DNA of 10,627 nt from NCBI GenBank assembly GCA_014378345.1, contig JACMNW010000154.1, positions 1 through 10,627 of the forward strand, read 5' to 3'. Under the pieces are notes generated by a model. It searched no databases, had not been told where the DNA came from, and saw only the letters and a program-made list of their open reading frames with translations. Position numbers and translations under genes: made by a program. This document shows, one piece after another, positions 6,169-10,627 of the stretch (the first letter of the stretch is position 1; the number at the start of each line of letters is the position of its first letter). This DNA is from Pseudorhodobacter sp. GTDB lineage: Bacteria; Pseudomonadota; Alphaproteobacteria; Rhodobacterales; Rhodobacteraceae.

Positions 6169-6621
6169 ATGAACTATGACGAACTGGCCACCAGCATTGC
6201 CGCCCTTTGCCATGGCGAAACCGATGCCGTGGCGTTGATGGCGACCGTTGCATGCGAGGTTCACAACAGTCATCTCTTATCGGACTGGACAGGGTTTTAC
6301 CGCGTGGTAGGTCCCGAGCTTTTGAAAATTGGCCCGTATCAGGGTGGTCACGGCTGCCTTGTTATTCCGTTTTCACGCGGGGTTTGTGGGGCGGTTGCCC
6401 GCAGCGGCAAGGCGCTTATCGTGCCGGATGTTGACGATTTTCCGGGCCATATCGCCTGTGCATCAAGCACCCGGTCTGAACTGGTTTTGCCGGTTTGGAA
6501 TGGGGCTGGCACCTTGCTGGGCGTGTTTGATCTGGATAGCAACACGCCCGCTGCTTTTACCGAAACGGACGCGGTGCGGTTAGCCGTGATCCTTGCGGAT
6601 GTCTTTCGCCACGCGGCTTGA
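6169..6621 (+). CDS. msrC: Free methionine-(R)-sulfoxide reductase (GAF-domain fRMsr)
   Basis: Reduces free, not protein-bound, methionine-(R)-sulfoxide to methionine in the cytoplasm, usually with thioredoxin. The 150-residue product is a single GAF domain. All three cysteines of the E. coli YebR/fRMsr type are present: Cys63 (GGHGCLVIPF), Cys73 (RGVCGAVARSG, the GVCG signature) and Cys97 (FPGHIACASSTRSELVLPV, with the PGHIAC signature). VFDLDS and FTETD close the domain as in known members. The ATG at 6169, 4 bp after the GGT-family stop, gives the usual length; a longer frame from 6100 runs inside that gene and is not needed. Placement between the GGT-like and homocysteine methyltransferase genes fits a role in sulfur amino-acid upkeep and oxidative stress. 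Confidence 0.93.
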   Translation: MNYDELATSIAALCHGETDAVALMATVACEVHNSHLLSDWTGFYRVVGPELLKIGPYQGGHGCLVIPFSRGVCGAVARSGKALIVPDVDDFPGHIACASSTRSELVLPVWNGAGTLLGVFDLDSNTPAAFTETDAVRLAVILADVFRHAA

Positions 6622-6668
6622 ACTTTCCCGCCACACAGCCGATGGTGCCCCAAAAGTGGGAGCACATG

Positions 6669-7565
6669 ATGGCAATAATCACCCTTCTGGATGGCGGAAT
6701 GGGGCAGGAACTGGTTGCCCGGTCTGGCGATGACCCGACGCCGCTTTGGGCGACGCGGGTGATGCTGGATCATCCCGGAATGGTGCGGGCAATTCACGCC
6801 GATTACTTTGCGGCGGGCGCAAGTATTGCCACCACAAACACCTATGCCATCCACCATGACAGGTTGGAACGCTTTGATCTGGATGGACAATTTGAAAATC
6901 TGCACCGCACCGCATTGACCCAAGCCGCCGAGGCGCGGGCGGCACATGGCAAGGGGTTGATCGCCGGATCAATGGGGCCACTGGTCGGGACATATCGCCC
7001 TGAACTGACCCAGCCGTTGGATATTGCGACGCCGAAATATGCCGAAATTGCTGCCCTGATAGGCCCGCATGTGGATTTGATCCTGATCGAAACCATGGCG
7101 TCGGTATTGCAAGCCGAAGGGGCTTTGAAAGGCGCTCAGGCGGCAGGAAAACCAGTTTGGTTATCCGTGAGTGTAAATGATCATGATGGAACGGTGTTAA
7201 GATCTGATGAACCGATCGCACATCTGGGCCGGATCATCGACGAATACCGCCCGGCGGCCGTGCTGGTGAACTGTTCGGTACCCGAGGCGATGGCAGCGGC
7301 GCTGTTTGAATTGGCTAAGTTTGGTTTGCCATTTGGGGCTTACGCAAATGGGTTTACCCATATCTCCGGCAATTTTCTGGAAGACGCGGCAACGGTGGCG
7401 GCTCTGACCCACCGGCATGATTTGACGCCGGAAAAATATACCGACTTTGCAATGGGTTGGATAGGCCAGGGGGCCACTATTGTGGGGGGCTGTTGCGAAG
7501 TAGGCCCCGCCCACATACGGCATTTGCACGGAGCATTGCTGGCTGCGGGCCATCAGATTGCATGA
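6669..7565 (+). CDS. Homocysteine S-methyltransferase-family protein
   Basis: Zinc-dependent methyltransferase of the MmuM/BHMT family (PF02574), which makes methionine from homocysteine with donors such as S-methylmethionine or betaine. The donor used here is not evident. The 298-residue product begins AIITLLDGGMGQEL (the LDGGMGT.L-like start) and has ATTNTYA, LIAGSMGPLVGTY, DLILIETMAS and PVWLSVSV. The three zinc-binding cysteines are present: VLVNCSVPEAM (Cys202) and IVGGCCEVGPAHI (Cys275, Cys276). The start is ATG 6669, six bases after GGGAG at 6658-6662; ATG 6666 or 6642, or a TTG at 6618 overlapping msrC, are less likely. It overlaps rluA by 4 bp (ATGA). In roseobacters such enzymes may also act on sulfonium compounds, but that is only a possibility. 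Confidence 0.92.
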   Translation: MAIITLLDGGMGQELVARSGDDPTPLWATRVMLDHPGMVRAIHADYFAAGASIATTNTYAIHHDRLERFDLDGQFENLHRTALTQAAEARAAHGKGLIAGSMGPLVGTYRPELTQPLDIATPKYAEIAALIGPHVDLILIETMASVLQAEGALKGAQAAGKPVWLSVSVNDHDGTVLRSDEPIAHLGRIIDEYRPAAVLVNCSVPEAMAAALFELAKFGLPFGAYANGFTHISGNFLEDAATVAALTHRHDLTPEKYTDFAMGWIGQGATIVGGCCEVGPAHIRHLHGALLAAGHQIA

Positions 7566-8212
7566 TCGAGTTTACCTATAATCCACCGATGGACCCGTTG
7601 GTTATCACCTATCAGGATGACCAGATCATCGTGGTGGACAAGCCATCGGGGCTGCTTTCCGTGCCAGGTAAGACCGAGGGACGGCGCGATTGTGTGGAGC
7701 TGCGGCTGCGTGCTGCGCACCCGGAGACGCTGTTGGTGCACCGGCTGGATTGTGACACATCGGGCGTGATGATCTTTGCCCGCAGCAAGCTGGCGCAAGG
7801 ATTTCTGGGGCAGGAGTTTGAGAAACGCCGATCAGAAAAGACATATATTGCAAGGCTTTGGGGGCATCTCAAACCAGAGACAGGGCGTGTTGATCTGCCG
7901 CTGGGCACTGATTGGCCAAATCGCCCGCGCCAGCAGGTTGACCATGAAAATGGTAGGGCCGCGCAAACGGATTGGGTGGTTTTAGGGTATGACGGCAATA
8001 CAACGCGGGTGGAACTGCACCCGCTGACCGGGCGCAGTCATCAGTTGCGGGTTCATATGTTGGAACTGGGCCACCCGATTTTGGGCGACCCGATTTACGC
8101 CACCGGGGCGGCATTGGGTTTTCCGCGCCTGATGTTGCATGCGGCATCGCTGTCACTGCATCATCCGGCAACCAAAGAGCGCGTTTCATTCTTGGCTGAA
8201 TGCCCGTTTTAA
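7562..8212 (+). CDS. rluA: Dual-specificity rRNA/tRNA pseudouridine synthase RluA
   Basis: Converts uridine to pseudouridine in 23S rRNA (position 746, E. coli numbering) and tRNA (position 32), by similarity to E. coli RluA. The 216-residue protein matches it closely from the start: FTYNPPMDPLVITYQDDQII then VVDKPSGLLSVPGK, LLVHRLDCDTSGVMIFA with catalytic Asp63 in HRLD, EKTYIARLWGHLKPETGRVD, LPLGTDWPNRPRQQVDHENG and LHPLTGRSHQLRVHMLELGH followed by PILGDPIYA. It lacks the S4 domain of the longer RluC/D type. The ATG at 7562 overlaps the methyltransferase stop (ATGA), so translation is probably coupled; a longer frame from 7457 lies inside that gene. It is the last gene of the cluster; a short tandem repeat follows 8 bp after its stop, but no standard terminator is seen. 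Confidence 0.93.
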   Translation: MIEFTYNPPMDPLVITYQDDQIIVVDKPSGLLSVPGKTEGRRDCVELRLRAAHPETLLVHRLDCDTSGVMIFARSKLAQGFLGQEFEKRRSEKTYIARLWGHLKPETGRVDLPLGTDWPNRPRQQVDHENGRAAQTDWVVLGYDGNTTRVELHPLTGRSHQLRVHMLELGHPILGDPIYATGAALGFPRLMLHAASLSLHHPATKERVSFLAECPF

Positions 8213-8220
8213 ATGGTATG

Positions 8221-8253
8221 TTATCCGTGCTTTCGCTGTGCTTTATCCGTGCT
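8221..8253. repeat. Three tandem 11-bp units after rluA
   Basis: TTATCCGTGCT (8221-8231), TTCGCTGTGCT (8232-8242) and TTATCCGTGCT (8243-8253). Units one and three are identical and the middle one differs at three positions. The run begins 8 bp after the rluA stop. Its function is unknown; the 11-bp step is close to one helical turn. Confidence 0.6.
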
Positions 8254-8265
8254 TACACGATTTTC

Positions 8266-8299
8266 GCACTTAAGGGGGCCGCTAAGGCAGGCTAAGTGC
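8266..8299. repeat. Inverted repeat GCACTTA / TAAGTGC
   Basis: Perfect 7-bp arms at 8266-8272 and 8293-8299 with a 20-base loop, followed on the plus strand by seven A residues. A hairpin here would sit between the converging rluA and pseudogene transcripts. The run of A, not T, after it on the plus strand, and the absence of a T run on the exit side of the minus strand, argue against a classical intrinsic terminator in either direction. Confidence 0.4.
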
Positions 8300-8316
8300 A
8301 AAAAAACGCTATATGA

Positions 8317-8689
8317 CCCAGCCTTTAGCCAATAGGTCAGATCATCTTGCGGCGTGGCGTTGCAAAGCAAGGCATCGTCGATCACGGCGGTGGCGGGCAG
8401 CGAGGCCAGCCATGCAAGCGTTTTGGGGGCCGAGGTGGGAATGTGCGTGCCTATCTCACGCGTCCATGGCGTTGAGGTCTGATAACCAGCGGTCATGGTT
8501 GCCGCGCACGGTGGCCGCGAAATCTGATCCAGCCAGAAGATGTGCCGTGCGCGCGGCATCCAAGGGGCCGGTAAAACAATCACCCAAGGTGACAAGCGCA
8601 TCGGGCGATTGATCAAGCACATCCACCAGTACCGCGGCCAGCGCGCCGTCCTTGCCATAGATATCGGCAAGGACGGCGAGGCGCGTCAT
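8317..8689 (-). pseudogene. Decayed calcineurin-type metallophosphoesterase gene
   Basis: The ATG at 8689 overlaps the aldehyde dehydrogenase stop (ATGA), so the gene once followed it in an operon. The first frame (8689 to 8456) reads MTRLAVLADIYGKDGALAAV, then DALVTLGDCFTGPLD and VRGNHDRWLSDLNAMDA, then stops. The family continues at once in another frame: WTREIGTHIPTSAPKTLAWL, ASLPATAVIDDALLCNATPQ, DDLTYWLKAG (to about 8317), then unrelated sequence to a stop at 8221-8223. Intact relatives are about 240 residues. Besides the frameshift near 8456-8470 and the lost C-terminal third, two residues usually histidine in metal-binding motifs have changed: DIHGN has become DIYGK, and the expected LCHxTP has become LCNATP. 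The GD and GNHD motifs remain. Such proteins are phosphodiesterases or phosphatases of uncertain substrate. Confidence 0.8.
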
Positions 8690-10143
8690 TCTGCGGCGGT
8701 GTCTTGTGCGCCATCCCAGCCGGAGATGGCTTTCACCTCAAGGAATTCCTCAATCCCCCAATGGCCGCCTTCACGGGCACGGCCTGAGGCTTTGATGCCG
8801 CCAAAGGGCGAGCCGGCACTGCGTGATTTGCCATTCATCTGCACCATGCCAGACCGCAGAACGCGGGCCAGGCGATTGCGCCGCGCGCCGTCTTGCGATT
8901 GCACATAGTTGGTCAGACCGTAGGGCGTGTCATTGGCAATCTGCACGGCCTCTGCTTCGGTATCAAAGGGGATGATCGACAGAACGGGGCCAAAAATCTC
9001 TTCCCGCTCGATCGTCATGCCGGGGGTTACGTCGGCAAATACAGTGGGGCGGACGTAAAAGCCACGGTTCAACCCATCAGGCCTGCCAAGGCCGCCAGCG
9101 ATCAGGCGCGCGCCTTCGTCGATGCCTTTTTGGATGTAGCTTTGAATTTGGGTCCATTGACGCTGGTTCACCACCGGGCCGATGTGATTTCCGGGGTCAG
9201 ATGCGGGGCCGACCTTGATGCTGTTGGCAACTTTGGCGGCAATTTCAACGGCGCGGTCATAGACGCTACGTTCAACCAACATCCGCGACGGCGCGTTGCA
9301 GGACTGGCCTGAATTGTCCATCATCTGCCGCACGCCGCGTTCAACGGCGCGGTCGTCTGCATCGGCGAAAATCAAGTTGGCACCCTTGCCGCCCAGTTCC
9401 AACGCCACACGTTTTAAGGTCTGCGCCGCCGCGATTGAGATTGCGCGGCCAGCCCCAGTTGAGCCGGTAAACGAGATCATCTCGATATCCGGATGCGCGG
9501 AAAGCTGGCTGCCGACACCGGGCCCATCGCCATTAACAAGGTTGAACACGCCGGGGGGCAGGCCCGCATCATGGCAAAACTCGGCAAAGAGCATGGATGA
9601 CAGAGGGGATTCTTCGGACGGCTTCAGCACACAGGTGCACCCAGCCAGCAGGGCAGGAATCACCTTGAGCGTGACTTGATTCATCGGCCAGTTCCACGGT
9701 GTGATCAGGCCAACCACGCCGATAGGTTCCAGTGCGATACGGTCATGTGGGGTGTTTGCGTTCAGTGGACGGATCCATTCCATCTGGTCAAACGCGGTTA
9801 GAAAGTTTTTCAGATGCCATGGCAGGCAAGGGGCCTGGCTATCGCGGCTCATATCGATGGGGGCGCCCATTTCCAGGCTGATGGCCTTTGCCATATCTTC
9901 AACGCGAGCTTCATATTGATCTAAAATGGCGGCAACATAGGCGCGGCGGGTGGCGTTTGGGGTGACTGACCACGTGGTGAATGCAGCTTTGGCAGCGGCC
10001 ACCGCAATGTTGGTATCTGCCGCCGAGCCTAGGCTGATGGTGGCGCAGGGTTCCTCAGTCGACGGATCAATCACCGCATGATCGCGCGGGGTGGTGGGTG
10101 CGACCCATGCGCCGTTGATATAGAAATGGCGTTTATCAAGCAT
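8686..10143 (-). CDS. NAD(P)-dependent aldehyde dehydrogenase
   Basis: Oxidises an aldehyde to the acid with NAD(P)+; the substrate is not evident. The 485-residue length is normal for the superfamily. Catalytic and cofactor residues are intact: ITPWNWPMNQ (Asn151), LKPSEESPL (Lys174), ISFTGSTGAGR (Rossmann loop, 224-233), LELGGKGANLIF (general base Glu249), NSGQSCNAPSR (nucleophile Cys282), EEIFGPVLSI (382-390 region) and PFGGIKASGRAREGG near the end. The start is ATG 10143, with GGAGG five bases upstream; a frame from 10170 is longer but has no such site. Cytoplasmic. The following gene on the same strand, overlapping by 4 bp, is the decayed phosphoesterase. The promoter should lie in the 234-bp gap shared with the divergent peroxiredoxin gene, but I cannot name a clear -35/-10 pair. 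Confidence 0.96.
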   Translation of the reverse strand: MLDKRHFYINGAWVAPTTPRDHAVIDPSTEEPCATISLGSAADTNIAVAAAKAAFTTWSVTPNATRRAYVAAILDQYEARVEDMAKAISLEMGAPIDMSRDSQAPCLPWHLKNFLTAFDQMEWIRPLNANTPHDRIALEPIGVVGLITPWNWPMNQVTLKVIPALLAGCTCVLKPSEESPLSSMLFAEFCHDAGLPPGVFNLVNGDGPGVGSQLSAHPDIEMISFTGSTGAGRAISIAAAQTLKRVALELGGKGANLIFADADDRAVERGVRQMMDNSGQSCNAPSRMLVERSVYDRAVEIAAKVANSIKVGPASDPGNHIGPVVNQRQWTQIQSYIQKGIDEGARLIAGGLGRPDGLNRGFYVRPTVFADVTPGMTIEREEIFGPVLSIIPFDTEAEAVQIANDTPYGLTNYVQSQDGARRNRLARVLRSGMVQMNGKSRSAGSPFGGIKASGRAREGGHWGIEEFLEVKAISGWDGAQDTAAE

Positions 10144-10201
10144 TGGAGCCTCCGGGAATAATTTGATCATATTGTGTCAGTACGGGCGCTTTGGTGCAAG
10201 C

Positions 10202-10211
10202 CCCAGCTGGG
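10202..10211. repeat. Perfect 10-bp palindrome between aldehyde dehydrogenase and peroxiredoxin genes
   Basis: CCCAGCTGGG at 10202-10211 in the divergent intergenic region. It could be a protein-binding site, but a 10-bp palindrome in GC-rich DNA is not strong evidence alone. Confidence 0.25.
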
Positions 10212-10377
10212 ATGGGGCGGTATCGGTGAAATTTACTGCAAGTTTGGGAAAAAGTTTGTGCATTTGCGACAGGTGGTGAACGCAGTTCTCTTTTTATACC
10301 AGATCAACACGGGGGGATGAAATTTCGTTCCGATTGGACTATCTGAAACGGGTAACAATCAACCGACGGAGAACTTC

Positions 10378-10627
10378 ATGTCGATCCGCATCAACGATAT
10401 TGCCCCCGATTTTACCGCCGAGTCTACCGCCGGGACCATCCATTTCCATGAGTGGGTGGGCGATGGCTATGCCATCATATTCAGCCATCCGCGCGATTTC
10501 ACGCCTGTATGCACGACGGAATTTGGCGCCGTGGCGCAGCTTGCCCCCGAATGGGCCAAGCGAAAGACCAAGGTCATCGGCGTGTCGGTGGATTCGGTGG
10601 CCGACCACGACAAGTGGAAGCGCGATA
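10378..10627 (+). CDS. 1-Cys (Prx6-type) peroxiredoxin, 5' part
   Basis: Thiol peroxidase that reduces hydrogen peroxide or organic peroxides. Only the first 83 residues are in the window; the gene runs off the right edge. The start ATG 10378 has GGAG six bases upstream. The sequence opens IRINDIAPDFTAESTAGTIH and has FSHPRDFTPVCTTEFGAVAQ, with peroxidatic Cys45 in the PVCTTE motif; the SHPxDFTPVCTTE form is typical of the Prx6/1-Cys group, not AhpC. VIGVSVDSVADHDKW follows as expected. The absence of a resolving cysteine cannot be checked because the C-terminus is missing. Divergent from the aldehyde dehydrogenase gene; both could belong to an oxidative-stress response, but no OxyR-like site is evident. 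Confidence 0.93.
   Translation, partial: MSIRINDIAPDFTAESTAGTIHFHEWVGDGYAIIFSHPRDFTPVCTTEFGAVAQLAPEWAKRKTKVIGVSVDSVADHDKWKRD

Noticed and set aside
8266..8306. Hairpin plus A run as a terminator for rluA or the dehydrogenase transcript
   Set aside because: The arms are only 7 bp with a 20-base loop, and the T run is on the wrong side for either direction.
10339..10608. 89-codon minus-strand frame at the right edge
   Set aside because: It is antisense to the peroxiredoxin start, which has a ribosome binding site and the PVCTTE motif.

Overview
The window looks like a chromosomal segment of an alphaproteobacterium of the Rhodobacteraceae (marine Roseobacter type). This is inferred from the moderately GC-rich coding style, the tight ATGA-overlapped gene pairs, and the set of protein families present. 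Nothing in it is a phage, plasmid or insertion-sequence gene. No rRNA, tRNA or CRISPR array was seen.

Layout. Positions 1-520 (minus) hold a broken gene for a GSU2403-type nucleotidyltransferase-fold protein, with an internal deletion, a frame change and an in-frame stop; it runs off the left edge. Positions 501-737 are AT-rich and contain a repeated, symmetrical DNA element: two inverted TTTGGTAA/TTACCAAA pairs, each with 26 bp between the arms, 159 bp apart. One pair is nested inside a second inverted repeat on the same axis. A G-poor gene-free stretch (about 763-838) then leads to lolA (964-1563, plus). lolA abuts head-on, with no gap, a lipoprotein lytic transglycosylase gene (1564-2142, minus). 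An AEC-family permease gene (2219-3100, minus) lies upstream of the transglycosylase. From a short divergent region with a palindrome over a likely promoter, hspQ (3185-3511) is read to the right, followed by an overlapping STAS protein / anti-sigma kinase pair (3597-4356).

Positions 4587-8212 form a compact plus-strand cluster: a gamma-glutamyltransferase-family hydrolase, the free methionine-(R)-sulfoxide reductase msrC, a homocysteine S-methyltransferase-family enzyme, and the pseudouridine synthase rluA. Three of the four act, or may act, on sulfur amino acids or gamma-glutamyl compounds, so the cluster may link methionine repair and recycling to thiol metabolism. Converging on it from the right is an aldehyde dehydrogenase (8686-10143, minus), whose stop overlaps the start of a decayed metallophosphoesterase gene (8317-8689, minus). 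A 1-Cys peroxiredoxin gene starts at 10378 and is cut by the right edge.

The most unusual items are the repeated symmetrical element at 501-737 beside the dead nucleotidyltransferase gene, and the two pseudogenes, which can be read only by joining frames. Everything else is recognisable housekeeping or accessory metabolism. I found no convincing complete new system; the symmetrical element is the best candidate for something undescribed.
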